Shown: positions 24,341 through 34,009, counted from the stretch's first letter. The stretch: 63,343 bases of DNA from an uncultured Rhodospirillales bacterium (GCA_903927615.1 CAIYNU010000052.1:1-63343), one strand, 5' to 3'. Numbers and translations: made by a program. Notes: generated by a model from the letters alone, not told the origin.

Positions 24341-26608
24341 TCAGGTCCGCGCCCCAATGCGAAAGCCCCCCCAGTGTTGCCCGCGAACCAGGATCGGTGC
24401 GGAGACATCCCTCATGCTGACGAATTCGCCGCCGCCCATATCGCGGCGGTAGGTTTGGATCAGGATCGGCTGGCGGTTGCGGGCTGCCAGCAGGCCGGTT
24501 CGATCGTCAAAGATGCGACGATTGCGACTATTGGCGGTATTCCAAACTTTGTCGCCAGGGCGTTGAGGCGCGGAATATTTCTTGTTGTGAGTCGGCAGGT
24601 AACCATTGCGATCAACCGTTGCGGTAAACGTGATACGCGAATTGGTCTCAAGCAGTGGCTCCTGAAGGGCCGGCAGAATCCGGTCACAAAGCGCCAGGAA
24701 CTTAGTGGTATATTGGGGCGGTTCGGAGTCCTTGATCATCCGGTAATCCACGTCCCAGAGCTGTTCCCAGGTGATCTCCTTGCGGTCGATGGCCTCTTCG
24801 AACAGGCGGCCGACCAGGGTGGCGGTGTCTTTGGCGAGGGCCACGATTTCGGCGTCGGCACGCCGGCAGGAATCCACCACGTCACCGAGTCGTCGTTCAA
24901 CGGCGCCGTCCAACCGGTCGAACCGAATGTGCAGCGCGTCGGCCTCAACATTGACGATATTGGCCGGAATTCGACCGATATCGGCGATATCGACGGTGAT
25001 TGGGGTGTTTTCACCGGTGATGGTCCGAGCCAGTTCAACGGAACGGAGTTGTGTGCCGCCCATGGACAGGTTGTCGGTGCGACAGGGCCAACTTTGGCCA
25101 CTCATCTCAACGGCGGCGGCCCGGTCGATGGCGACGCGGATTTCCCGGCGGCGATCGGCAAAGTGGGTGTTGCGCAACGTTGCGATCACCCGTCGCTTGA
25201 TGCCGACCACCTGATCGACCATGCCATGGGTGTCTTGTTGGAATTTGGTGGTTTCGCGGTTGCTGGCCTCGGCCTGACTGGCGACGCTGGTGATCCGATC
25301 ATGGACGATATGGATACTGTCGGCGGTTTTGGCGGCGCTTTGAGCGATATCCCGTGTCACCGCCTCTTGCTCGGTGACGGCACCGGCAATGCCTGAAATA
25401 TTCCCGGTGGCTACATCAACTTTTGCCGCCACTTCGCCGATGGCCTCGGCGGTGTTACGAATCACGGCCTGCATGGCGTGTATTTCCGAACGGATATCGC
25501 CGGTCGCACGATTGGTCTGGTCGGCCAGGTTTTTGACCTCGTTGGCCACCACCGCGAAACCGCGGCCGGCATCACCGGCGCGAGCCGCCTCAATATTGGC
25601 GTTAAGCGCCAACAGGCGGGTTTCTTTGGCGATTTTTTCAATCAGGAGAACGATCGAGCCGATGCGCTGGGATACCGTGTTCAGGTTTTCTGCAAGGGCC
25701 TTGGCGCCTTGGGAGTGTTCGGAGGCGTTCTGCGCCGCTTGAGTCGAGGACTCGACCTGACGCGAGATTTCAGCGATGGAGGCCGACAGTTGTTCGGCGC
25801 CCGCGGCGATGGACTGGGCGTTAGTATCGGCGTCTTCCGACGCCCGAGTCGCCTTCTCACTGTCCTCGGCGACCCGGCGCGCCGCCTGGAGCACAGCGTC
25901 GGAGGCGGTTTCCATATCCGTGGCGCTTCGGCGGACGAATTGCACCGCCTGATCCAACTCGTTTTCGAAGGTTTCGGCCAAATCCTGCATGCAGAGCAGC
26001 ATCTTCTGATTGCTGCTGGTTTTGGCATAAACCTCGCTGGTGATGTAGGCTTCCATCAGGAACGCGCGAATGAGGGCGGCGACCCGGGCTTCGGCTTCCG
26101 CGGGACGGCGGCGGTGGTGATGGAACACCGAGCGGATCAATCGTTCGAGAAGAAATGAGTAACCGGACAGCAAGTATCGGGTCGGCAATCCGACCCGGGC
26201 GTGCGCGGCCCCGATCTTGTGGACCCGCGTCAGATAGTCTTGATTGAAATCACCGCAAAAGAAGACTTTCCAATGCTCTTTTTGCAGAAGCCGCAAACAA
26301 TCAACCTTGCCCTTGTCGGCGAGATGCGGCGCATTCTCGGGAAAACTACCCATGAAGCGGTAGAACTCGTCGAGTATTGAGTCAAGTTCATTGGTTAGTT
26401 TGGGCCACATGTCGCGCAACATGGTCCCGGTGTTGCCATCAAGCCGCCATAAGGCGGGATCAAAAGCAACCGCAACAATCTCGTCCGCCGGGTCTCCGAT
26501 GGTTTTCCCGGCTTTGCTGTCGGCCGTCTCCGCTCGTGCGGTGCCCTTGGCTGCTACGGCACGACCCGACGATGTCGCGGACGGCTCCAGCGATGCGTAC
26601 GTATCCAT
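24341..26608 (-). CDS. Globin-coupled soluble chemoreceptor with PilZ and Cache-like tail
   Basis: A 755-residue cytoplasmic protein. A protoglobin-type sensor (~50-200) carries the proximal His136 in [17 protein letters not shown]. The chemoreceptor signalling domain (~240-455) has the tip [19 protein letters not shown] PilZ domain (~485-575) has the c-di-GMP motif pieces RRREIR and DNLSMGG. The last ~145 residues ([18 protein letters not shown], then [15 protein letters not shown]) match a Cache/PAS-like C-terminal domain seen in soluble alphaproteobacterial chemoreceptors. No membrane helices. The likely ligands are O2 or NO (heme) and c-di-GMP. Divergent from an EAL-CBS-GGDDF gene. Confidence 0.9.
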   Translation of the reverse strand: MDTYASLEPSATSSGRAVAAKGTARAETADSKAGKTIGDPADEIVAVAFDPALWRLDGNTGTMLRDMWPKLTNELDSILDEFYRFMGSFPENAPHLADKGKVDCLRLLQKEHWKVFFCGDFNQDYLTRVHKIGAAHARVGLPTRYLLSGYSFLLERLIRSVFHHHRRRPAEAEARVAALIRAFLMEAYITSEVYAKTSSNQKMLLCMQDLAETFENELDQAVQFVRRSATDMETASDAVLQAARRVAEDSEKATRASEDADTNAQSIAAGAEQLSASIAEISRQVESSTQAAQNASEHSQGAKALAENLNTVSQRIGSIVLLIEKIAKETRLLALNANIEAARAGDAGRGFAVVANEVKNLADQTNRATGDIRSEIHAMQAVIRNTAEAIGEVAAKVDVATGNISGIAGAVTEQEAVTRDIAQSAAKTADSIHIVHDRITSVASQAEASNRETTKFQQDTHGMVDQVVGIKRRVIATLRNTHFADRRREIRVAIDRAAAVEMSGQSWPCRTDNLSMGGTQLRSVELARTITGENTPITVDIADIGRIPANIVNVEADALHIRFDRLDGAVERRLGDVVDSCRRADAEIVALAKDTATLVGRLFEEAIDRKEITWEQLWDVDYRMIKDSEPPQYTTKFLALCDRILPALQEPLLETNSRITFTATVDRNGYLPTHNKKYSAPQRPGDKVWNTANSRNRRIFDDRTGLLAARNRQPILIQTYRRDMGGGEFVSMRDVSAPILVRGQHWGGFRIGART

Positions 26609-27012
26609 CTTCGTTTCCTCCCCAGGGCGGTCGGCGATTTCGCCTGGTGCCGTCCCCGGAATATTTTTTTTGTTTATCCTCGGAAGTATGACGAGAATCT
26701 GACCAAAAGACCAGAGGCCTTGCTATTGATCGCTTTTGAGCTAAACATTCGGTATTGCCGCGGTCACGCCGTAACAAGAGCCGTGCCGCGCCTGGGAAAT
26801 GTCCCGCCGGATGGTCTCGGGTGGGTGGGCAACCACAAAAGTTTATGCGGTGTGCCGACCACCTGGGGGGCGGATATGGCCACTTGGTGCAGGAATTTTT
26901 TGTTAACGGTGATCCTGTCATCAAAATGCCACCGATTTTACTGATATTCATACGATCATGCAGTCCCGGCCGATAGGGCACTCCGGGTATCGGGAGGAAT
27001 CGGACGGAGCCG
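26609..27012. other. Divergent intergenic region between two signalling genes
   Basis: These 404 bases separate the globin chemoreceptor (minus) and the EAL-CBS-GGDDF gene (plus). Promoters for both must lie here. AT-rich segments occur at 26660-26690 and 26890-26960. I see no additional gene and no known operator. Confidence 0.5.
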
Positions 27013-28845
27013 ATGGCGGAGCCAGGCAACGATATGTTGACGAGCATCAATGTCATCGAGAACCGGCCGTTGGTCGCCGGCGTTGGCGCCGATCCGCTGT
27101 TGGAAGCGATTCGGCGCGAGGTCTATTTCGTCTATCAGCCTATTGTCAGTGCCTATTCAGGACTGTGTTTCGGCTATGAGGCGACGCCCCAGGGCCAGGA
27201 TCGATTGGGCTTTCCAACTTTCGCGGCGCTCTTCGAGCACGCTCGGCAAAGTGGCGGACTCTCGTCACTAACACTGCTGTTGCGCGAAAAAGCCGCCAGA
27301 GATTTCGGCCGCTTTTCGGTACGGGGCGAGCGGTTGTTGCTCAACCTGGATCGAACCCTGCTGGTGTCGGCAGACGATACGCCGCGCAGGACCGCCGAAA
27401 TTTGCACGGGCGCCGGTCTCAGTCCGACCGCCGTCTGTTTCGCGGTTTCTGAAACCATGCTCTCGCCGCAAGACGGATTAGACCGTCGGGTCATCGGTTC
27501 GGTTCTCGACAGCTATCGACAGCAGACTTACTTGCTGGTTCTTGATGGCTTTGGCGCCGGAACCGCCGGACTTAAGGCCATTTACGAGTATCAGCCTAAT
27601 ATCGTGCGGATAGACCGCTACTTCACCGATGGCATTGGCGGCGACGAACGCAAAAAGCTGTTTGTCGCAACCGTTGTGAACCTTTCCCATGTTCTTGGAA
27701 TCTTGGTTATTGCCGATGGCGTCGCCTCGGAGGCCGATTTCAGCGCCTGCAAGCAAATTGGCTGTGATCTGGTGCAAGGACAGTTTGTCGGCGCACCGAC
27801 CGGCATTGCGACTGTTTTTAATCGGTCATATACGGTAATTGCCGACACAAACCGTCGAGAACGGCGCGAGCGGCGCAGTGATCGAAAATTATTGCGCGAA
27901 GAACTTTCGATGGTGCCGCCACTGTTTGTCGGCGACGCCATGTCCAAGGTGTTCCAGGCGTTTCGCTCCCAAAAGGAACATGACTTTTTACCGATTGTCG
28001 ACGACCGTCACCAACCGGTCGGGATCATTCGGGAATTCGATCTCAAGGATGTCATCTATTCCCGTTATGGCAAAGACCTGCTGCACAATAAAGCATTGCA
28101 TCGGGGTTTATTGGACTTTCTTCGCCCGTGCCCGGCCTGCGATATTAATACCGATGCGGAAAAGATTTTGGAAACGTTCTCCCAGGCCGCCAATCCGCCC
28201 GGAATCTTGCTGGTGGATGAATTTAAATATGTTGGAGTGCTGAGTGCCGCCTCGCTATTGCGCGTGATCAATGAGAAGAATCTGGCGTTGGCGCGCGATC
28301 AGAACCCGTTGACCCGGTTGCCGGGGAATAGCAGCATCACCGATCACTTGACTGTGGCACTGGACATTACGGCAAGTTCATGGGTATTTGCATATTTTGA
28401 TCTTGATAATTTTAAGCCGTTTAATGATAGATACGGATTTCGCCAAGGCGATCGTGCTATTTTACTCTTTTCTGACTTGATGCGCAGTACGCTCGGGACC
28501 AACCAGACCTTCTTGGGCCACATTGGCGGCGATGATTTCTTTGCCAGTTTCCGGGATATCTCGGCCACGGTGGCGACCAGCCGCGTTGAAGCGTTGCTGG
28601 CCAGCTTTCGGCGCGACGTGGAAAGCTTTTACGATGTCGATTCGCGAGAACGCGGTTATATCGTCGGCCGGAGTCGCGACGGCACCACCCAACATTTTCC
28701 CCTGCTGACGTGCAGTGCGGCTTTGGTTGAGATTCCAGACGGCGTGCGCGCGGTGACGGTGGATGATTTGGGCGACGCCATTGCCATTCTGAAAAAGACT
28801 GCCAAACAGGCACCCCACCACATCGCGATGAAGCGATTGGGCTAA
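27013..28845 (+). CDS. EAL-CBS-GGDDF c-di-GMP signalling protein
   Basis: A 610-residue soluble protein. The N-terminal EAL-like domain (~25-265) is degenerate: the EAL triad reads Glu56-Ala-Thr, and the usual DDFG loop is DGFGAG, so phosphodiesterase activity is doubtful. A CBS pair (~295-430) could bind adenine nucleotides. The C-terminal GGDEF domain (~445-600) has GGDDF at 505-509, a variant retained in some active cyclases, and FDLDNFKPFND. The net function may be synthesis or regulated binding. The neighbouring PilZ chemoreceptor is a plausible receiver of its product (inference). Confidence 0.9.
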   Translation: MAEPGNDMLTSINVIENRPLVAGVGADPLLEAIRREVYFVYQPIVSAYSGLCFGYEATPQGQDRLGFPTFAALFEHARQSGGLSSLTLLLREKAARDFGRFSVRGERLLLNLDRTLLVSADDTPRRTAEICTGAGLSPTAVCFAVSETMLSPQDGLDRRVIGSVLDSYRQQTYLLVLDGFGAGTAGLKAIYEYQPNIVRIDRYFTDGIGGDERKKLFVATVVNLSHVLGILVIADGVASEADFSACKQIGCDLVQGQFVGAPTGIATVFNRSYTVIADTNRRERRERRSDRKLLREELSMVPPLFVGDAMSKVFQAFRSQKEHDFLPIVDDRHQPVGIIREFDLKDVIYSRYGKDLLHNKALHRGLLDFLRPCPACDINTDAEKILETFSQAANPPGILLVDEFKYVGVLSAASLLRVINEKNLALARDQNPLTRLPGNSSITDHLTVALDITASSWVFAYFDLDNFKPFNDRYGFRQGDRAILLFSDLMRSTLGTNQTFLGHIGGDDFFASFRDISATVATSRVEALLASFRRDVESFYDVDSRERGYIVGRSRDGTTQHFPLLTCSAALVEIPDGVRAVTVDDLGDAIAILKKTAKQAPHHIAMKRLG

Positions 28846-28981
28846 CCGGCGGCGCTTGCTCCAACCCGGCGCGGCGGATTAGGGTGTGGCGCCTTCGGTG
28901 TTTAGGGGCCTTGCCTCCGGCGGAAGGCCGGGCGATGCCCCCGACTGCCGAGGACCGCTGTACCCATCAGGAGCGTTGTTG

Positions 28982-29620
28982 ATGTCGGCCATCGATCTCG
29001 AGGCGTTCCGGGCGGCGCCGCTGGTTTCCGATCCTTTTGACTTCATCTGCGTTCCGGGTTTCGTCCGGGCGGACGCACTGGACGCCATCAACCGCGATTA
29101 TCCCAAGTTGGATCAGGCGGGCAGCATTCCGCTGGGCATCTTTCCCCACGGTCCGGCGTTCCAGGGGCTGATCGATGAGTTGCGGGGGCCGGCGCTGGTT
29201 GCCGCCTTCGAAGAGAAATTCAAGCTCGATTTGCGGAAATATCCGCAGATGTTCACGGTGAGGGGACGCTGTCGGGCCAGTGATGGAAAGATTCATCCGG
29301 ATTCGGCGAGCAAAGTCGTCACGGTGCTGGTCTACATGAACCCGCCATGGGAGGTGTCGGGCGGGCGTTTGCGTATCTTGCGTTCGCCCCGGCTCGACGA
29401 TTTCGTCGCCGAAGTTCCGCCCAATCAAGGAACCCTGCTGGCGTTCCGCCGGTCCGACACCTCCTGGCACGGCCACGAATCCTTCGAAGGCCAACGCCGG
29501 GCGGTGCAAATGAACTGGGTCAGGGGCCGGCGTTACATCTGGTTGGAACAGTGGCGCCATCGTCTGGGATCCTGGTCCAAAACCCTGACCGGTCGGGATC
29601 TTCGCCCGAATGGTTACTGA
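28982..29620 (+). CDS. 2-oxoglutarate/Fe(II) dioxygenase
   Basis: A 212-residue member of the prolyl-hydroxylase-like 2OG-Fe(II) oxygenases. The double-stranded beta-helix ligands are visible: His-x-Asp in DGKIHPDSASK and the distal His with downstream Arg in SWHGHESFEGQRRAVQMNW. The N-terminal helix region (CVPGFVRADALDAINRDYP) is typical. The ATG at 28982 has AGGAG upstream, and the 32 open codons before it are not family-like. The substrate (a protein residue or a small molecule) cannot be deduced. Confidence 0.85.
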   Translation: MSAIDLEAFRAAPLVSDPFDFICVPGFVRADALDAINRDYPKLDQAGSIPLGIFPHGPAFQGLIDELRGPALVAAFEEKFKLDLRKYPQMFTVRGRCRASDGKIHPDSASKVVTVLVYMNPPWEVSGGRLRILRSPRLDDFVAEVPPNQGTLLAFRRSDTSWHGHESFEGQRRAVQMNWVRGRRYIWLEQWRHRLGSWSKTLTGRDLRPNGY

Positions 29621-29644
29621 ACACGACGCTGTCGGAGTCTGGTT

Positions 29645-30667
29645 ATGAACTGTCGTCTCTTTGGGGTTTGTGCCGCCGCATTGGCCGCCTTGTTGTTGGT
29701 TATGGCGCGTGGTGTCGCGGCTCCTGGCGCCGATGGCGGAACGCCGGAGGTGACGGCGCCCGTGGGAGACTGGCGGGTCGGGCCGGTGGTGAACAAGGAC
29801 GGTGCCTTTGTCTACTGTATTGCCGAGGCGCGATTCGCGAACGGTGACAGTTTGGTGATCGGTCGCAGTCCTAAGGATGAATTCAACCTGGCGGTGGGGA
29901 TACCCGAGGCGCATCTGACGAAAGGTGGGGCCTGGCAGGTTCAAATGACGGTCGATGACGGCCTCAAGCGCGATCGACAGGCGGTGGCGGCAGATCCGGA
30001 TATGCTGGTCATTGCCAATGGGAATGATAACGACTTGTATGAGGCCATCACCCACGGCAGCAAGCTGACCATTTCTTCGCCGACCGATACCATTCGTTTT
30101 CAGCTTAAGGGCACCGGTCTGGCTCTGCGCGAACTGCGCAGTTGCGTTGAACGCGCACGCGCGGGCCAGCCGATGACGCCCTTGGGGCGGCTGAGCGGCG
30201 GTGAAAGTCCCTTGTTGCCACCGCTGCTGAAGGAATTGCTCAATCAGGCGGGGTTCCATAAGATTGATCTGTTGGCGCCGTCGGCGACACCGCCGGGTTA
30301 TCCCACCGCCAACACCCTGTGGCGGGTGGGGAGCGTGTTGAGCGGGATCAGTACCTCTACCCGGTTGGCCGGTGAGACCCTGAGCAGCCTGGGTGATGCC
30401 TATCTGGCGCGGTTAAAACCCCAATGCGGCGATGACTTTGAGGTCAAATGGGATGAACCCGAGACCTTGGCGGTGGCGTCGTTGCGCACCGCCGTGGTGA
30501 ATTGTGGCCGGCACGCCGGTCCGGTGCATGTGGCGCTGACCTTTCATCTCGGCCGTGGCGGCTTGCTTCAAGTGTTCTTCCACGAAGCCCCCGCGGCGGC
30601 GGCCGCCGCCGCCGACAAGGACCGCAGCGCCATTGCGGAGGTGTTGCGCCGGTTAGGGAACCCGTGA
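29645..30667 (+). CDS. Secreted hypothetical protein
   Basis: A 340-residue exported protein with a clear signal peptide (residues ~1-25, ending VAA). The first part (VGDWRVGPVV, FVYCIAEARF, up to SCVERARAG) resembles the general layout of small periplasmic proteins of the invasion-associated locus B type, with two Cys that may pair. The second half is a separate domain with two more cysteines. I do not recognise it. GGAG precedes the ATG. It is followed by two further secreted genes and may form an operon with them. Confidence 0.65.
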   Translation: MNCRLFGVCAAALAALLLVMARGVAAPGADGGTPEVTAPVGDWRVGPVVNKDGAFVYCIAEARFANGDSLVIGRSPKDEFNLAVGIPEAHLTKGGAWQVQMTVDDGLKRDRQAVAADPDMLVIANGNDNDLYEAITHGSKLTISSPTDTIRFQLKGTGLALRELRSCVERARAGQPMTPLGRLSGGESPLLPPLLKELLNQAGFHKIDLLAPSATPPGYPTANTLWRVGSVLSGISTSTRLAGETLSSLGDAYLARLKPQCGDDFEVKWDEPETLAVASLRTAVVNCGRHAGPVHVALTFHLGRGGLLQVFFHEAPAAAAAAADKDRSAIAEVLRRLGNP

Positions 30668-30755
30668 CGTTTGCCGGTAAAGTTTGCCAGTTGATTTTTC
30701 GTTGTCCCGGCGCCGAAATACCGCCCGGGGCAACGCCGAACGAAGAGGGCGGCCG

Positions 30756-31124
30756 ATGGCTTGGGAGCGGTGGGGTCGGGTCTCGGCGCGGTTGGCGCTT
30801 GGCATGATGATTGGGGCGGGGCTGTCGGGCGCCGCCGGGGCTGCGGATCGCAACGGTGATTATGCGATCGTCGGTTATGGCAGCTATCCGTGTTCCAGCC
30901 TTCATCCGGATACCGATGCCGGTGTCGCCAACTGGCTGGCCGGCTATTTGACCGCCATCAATCAGATGTATGATAACACCTATGATCTTAAGGGAGACCT
31001 GGACTTGGACGGCGTGGTCGATTGGGTTTACACCTACTGCTCAAGCCATTCCAACGAAGGGATATCCAAGGCGGCCACCGCCTTTTTCGACTCGCGCATC
31101 TCGGCGCGGCGGAGCGCCCCATGA
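30756..31124 (+). CDS. Small secreted protein, paralog 1
   Basis: A 122-residue exported protein. A signal peptide covers ~1-29. The mature domain has GYGSYPC, WLAGYLTAIN, DLDGVVDW and a Cys in YTYCSSH, then a helix. The layout (two Cys, GYxTxxN helix, C-terminal Cys helix) recalls HdeA/Rap1a-like small helical proteins (tentative). The next gene is a clear paralog and overlaps by four bases, so the pair is co-translated. The ATG at 30756 is chosen; the frame is open further upstream. Confidence 0.7.
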   Translation: MAWERWGRVSARLALGMMIGAGLSGAAGAADRNGDYAIVGYGSYPCSSLHPDTDAGVANWLAGYLTAINQMYDNTYDLKGDLDLDGVVDWVYTYCSSHSNEGISKAATAFFDSRISARRSAP

Positions 31125-31504
31125 CCGCGCGCGCGCTGCTCGCCGCGACTGCCGCGGTGGTTCTGGTTGCGCAGGTCGCGTTGGCGCCTGCTCCGGGTTG
31201 GAGCGCCGACGGTCAGGGGCGCTACAAGGCGATTGGCTACGGTTCGTACCATTGCGAGGATTATACGGCGTCTTACGGTAGCCGGCGGGTGGATGATTCC
31301 GGTTTTGGTGACTGGCTCGCGGGCTATGTGACCGGGATCAATTTCGTCGTGAGCAGCACCTATGACATCAAAGGGGTGCTTGATCTTGATGGAGTTCGGG
31401 ACTGGCTGGCCGCATATTGTCAACACAATGGGGGTGACAGCGTGGCCAAGGCGGCGCGGATGTTCGTAAGAGAAAAGTATGAATCCCGCCAGCAGTCGCG
31501 ATAA
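31121..31504 (+). CDS. Small secreted protein, paralog 2
   Basis: A 127-residue exported protein with signal peptide ~1-28. It repeats the landmarks of the preceding gene in the same order: GYGSYHC, WLAGYVTGIN, STYDIKGVLDLDGVRDW and AYC. The ATG overlaps the previous stop codon in an ATGA. Products of a recent tandem duplication, they may form a heterodimer (inference). No function is known to me. Confidence 0.7.
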   Translation: MTARALLAATAAVVLVAQVALAPAPGWSADGQGRYKAIGYGSYHCEDYTASYGSRRVDDSGFGDWLAGYVTGINFVVSSTYDIKGVLDLDGVRDWLAAYCQHNGGDSVAKAARMFVREKYESRQQSR

Positions 31505-31528
31505 TGGCAGGACGCGTGCCGCAGGAAC

Positions 31529-32662
31529 CTAACCCAGCCAGGAGACCGGGGTCAGGCCGGTCAGGCCATGCAGTTCCTGCGTCATCTTGCCGATGCGGAT
31601 CGACTGATTTCCATAGAAGTAAACATTGAGCTTGATGTTGCAGACGACGTGGCTTAACCCATGCTTATCGGTGATGCAATATTGCTGTACTTCAAAACCG
31701 TTACTGGTCTTGTAGCCGGTCAAATAGGTCCGGATGTCGATGACGGACTTGGTGTAAATATGAAGGCGACTCATGCCGTCGATTTGTTCCTGACAGTCTC
31801 TCATGAAATTAATGATATTAACCTTATCATCTAATTGGTAGCTCATCAGGAGTTGGTCTTCTGCGCACGAGTTGACGATCCGCGACAGTTTGATGGTGAC
31901 GTCGCCGACAATGTACTCAATACCGCGGGGGACTGTATCGACGTGGTGGTAGGTAAAATGGGAGCCAATCGCAAAGGCCGAGCGCAGTGGAATCTTATTT
32001 TCGTTGACGGAGTTAAGTGCCAACATCAGGGCTAAGGCGATATAGGTCCGTATGCTGTGTTCGTATCCAACATTGTCATTCCATATGTAGTAGCCATCAC
32101 CGGTGGTGGAGCGATGGAGGTCAACGGGCATATCATTATCGGCCATGATGCTTGATGCTTTATCAATATAATATTCCAGTGTTTTGAGTTGACATAATTG
32201 TTCGGTCGGTAATTTCAGGGAAAACTTAACAATATCGAATAAGATAACAGCTCTGTTCTCGGTATATGTAATACAATACCGCTTAATCAGATTATTTATG
32301 GTATTGACGTTGATATTATAACGGGCGATGCCGATCGTCCCCGACACCTTGATGCGAACCCGGGGAATATCAAGGCCGACGACGATCATGCTAAACGTTT
32401 TGGTACTGAACAGGCGATTCCCCTGAAATACCCGAGAAAACTTCTCGTAGCCTTTGATCGCGATCTCCACTGGAGCATAACAGATGTCGACATTATTACT
32501 GTCGTGAGTCCATCCGATGACCGTATTCCGGCCGCAGTCACGGATATTTTCCAGTGTATCACTGATTCGATTTAGAGAAATGGCTTCGTCCGCTTTAAAA
32601 TTTTGCAGCAAATAATTCTTAGAGACATTTTGTAAATAGGGATTGTTGCGAGGCTGGGTCAT
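31529..32662 (-). CDS. Divergent class III nucleotide cyclase-like protein
   Basis: About 377 residues, AT-rich compared with its neighbours. The C-terminal two-thirds resembles a class III adenylate/guanylate cyclase: first metal Asp in VILFDIVKFS, second in STTGDGYYIW, and an Arg in GDVTIKLSRIV. The substrate-specifying Lys (KTIGD in cyclases) is Ser/Thr here, and the transition-state Asn is replaced. It may be inactive or use a different nucleotide. The N-terminal ~130 residues are unknown. No membrane segment. GGAG upstream favours the start at 32662 over 32689. Divergent from glyQ. Confidence 0.7.
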   Translation of the reverse strand: MTQPRNNPYLQNVSKNYLLQNFKADEAISLNRISDTLENIRDCGRNTVIGWTHDSNNVDICYAPVEIAIKGYEKFSRVFQGNRLFSTKTFSMIVVGLDIPRVRIKVSGTIGIARYNINVNTINNLIKRYCITYTENRAVILFDIVKFSLKLPTEQLCQLKTLEYYIDKASSIMADNDMPVDLHRSTTGDGYYIWNDNVGYEHSIRTYIALALMLALNSVNENKIPLRSAFAIGSHFTYHHVDTVPRGIEYIVGDVTIKLSRIVNSCAEDQLLMSYQLDDKVNIINFMRDCQEQIDGMSRLHIYTKSVIDIRTYLTGYKTSNGFEVQQYCITDKHGLSHVVCNIKLNVYFYGNQSIRIGKMTQELHGLTGLTPVSWLG

Positions 32663-32689
32663 TTGCGTATTTTTCTCCGAACTGCACAT

Positions 32690-32983
32690 ACAGCTATAGG
32701 ATCATAGCCGATGACATGAGGAGCGACGTCCCATTGTCGGAAGTCAGCGCATTCTACGAAGTCGGCCCACCCGCATTCAAGACTGTTCAGGGCCAACGGT
32801 CCTTCTTTGGCCCGCACTGGCTTTGGGGCTGCGGGCGACCGACGGTCCACCGAAAAAAGGCCCATCGTGGGAGGCGCTTGCTTCGGCGTGGGCGGGCTAG
32901 TATCGTTCCCCCTGAAAAAAAACAGTCATGGGAACCGCCATGGCGCCGAGTGGGCCGACACCCAAACATATGGGACCAAACAT
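32690..32983. other. Intergenic region before glyQ
   Basis: These 294 bases lie between the divergent cyclase-like gene and glyQ. They include promoters for both and the 13-bp direct repeat and mini-ORF at the glyQ start. The glyQ frame is open back to 32807, but that part has no similarity to glycyl-tRNA synthetase. Confidence 0.5.
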
Positions 32984-32996
32984 ATGGGGAACCTGA
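32962..32996 (+). promoter_or_regulatory. Direct repeat and 8-codon mini-ORF overlapping glyQ start
   Basis: CCAAACATATGGG occurs twice (32962-32974 and 32976-32988), and the second copy contains the glyQ ATG. The first copy holds an out-of-frame ATG at 32970 that opens MGPNIWGT and stops at 32994-32996, ten bases past the glyQ start. It has two Gly codons. Neither start has a good ribosome-binding site. A translational-control role is conceivable but unproven. Confidence 0.35.
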
Positions 32997-33844
32997 GTTT
33001 TCAGGCGCTCATCCTCAAGCTCCAGAATTATTGGGCCGAGCAAGGCTGCGTTGTGCTCCAACCCTATGATATGGAGGTGGGCGCGGGAACCTTCCACCCT
33101 GCGACCACTTTGCGCGCCCTGGGGCCGCAGCCCTGGCGCGCGGCTTATGTCCAACCGTCGCGCCGGCCCAAGGACGGCCGCTACGGCGAAAATCCCAATC
33201 GGTTGCAGCACTATTATCAGTTTCAGGTCATTCTCAAACCATCACCGCCGGACAGTCAGGCGCTCTATCTGGACAGTCTGCGCATGCTGGGCATCGATCC
33301 CGGACATCACGACATTCGCTTTGTCGAAGATGACTGGGAAAGCCCGACGCTGGGCGCCTGGGGTCTGGGCTGGGAGGTTTGGTGTGACGGCATGGAGGTG
33401 ACGCAGTTCACCTATTTTCAGCAGGTGGGCGGCATCGAGTGTGACCCCGTGGCCGTCGAACTGACCTACGGCCTGGAGCGCCTGGCGATGTATGTCCAGG
33501 GGGTGGAGAACGTCTATCACCTGGACTTCAACGGCGCCGGCGTCAGCTACGGCGACGTGTTCCTGCGGGCGGAACGGGAATATTCGGCGTTCAATTTCGA
33601 ACACGCTAATACTGACATTTTGCTCCGGCACTTTAAAGATGCGGAGGGTGAATGTCAATCGCTGTTGGAGCGTAAGTTGGCGCTGCCTGCCTATGATCAA
33701 TGCATTAAGGCCAGTCACCTGTTCAATCTTCTTGATGCGCGCGGTGTGATCAGCGTCGTCGAGCGCGCCGCCTATATCGGTCGGGTGCGCGCGCTGGCCA
33801 AGGCTTGTTGCGAGGGCTGGCTCGCCGGGGCAGGCGGAGCCTGA
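32984..33844 (+). CDS. glyQ: Glycyl-tRNA synthetase alpha subunit
   Basis: A 286-residue class II aminoacyl-tRNA synthetase subunit forming the alpha2-beta2 enzyme that charges tRNA-Gly. It carries the active-site core of the family: [36 protein letters not shown], and [10 protein letters not shown], the Gly-activating block. The start at 32984 (MGNLSFQ) agrees with homologs; longer upstream reading is not conserved. glyS follows after 165 bases. Confidence 0.97.
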   Translation: MGNLSFQALILKLQNYWAEQGCVVLQPYDMEVGAGTFHPATTLRALGPQPWRAAYVQPSRRPKDGRYGENPNRLQHYYQFQVILKPSPPDSQALYLDSLRMLGIDPGHHDIRFVEDDWESPTLGAWGLGWEVWCDGMEVTQFTYFQQVGGIECDPVAVELTYGLERLAMYVQGVENVYHLDFNGAGVSYGDVFLRAEREYSAFNFEHANTDILLRHFKDAEGECQSLLERKLALPAYDQCIKASHLFNLLDARGVISVVERAAYIGRVRALAKACCEGWLAGAGGA

Positions 33845-34009
33845 CCACGGGTGTTCAGACCAACTGCGCCACATCCAGGATCATGCGGATCGACTGGAGA
33901 CGCTGAGGGTGGCGATGCGCGCCGGGGTGATTTTGGGCGGACCGGCCGCGGCATATAACGACGGTCCGGGGGGGCGAGGCCACCCCGATCTTGAGAACAG
34001 GACGGAGAC

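Noticed and set aside
24374-25396. 340-codon plus-strand ORF opposite the globin chemoreceptor
   Set aside because: Antisense shadow, Gly-rich, no domain.
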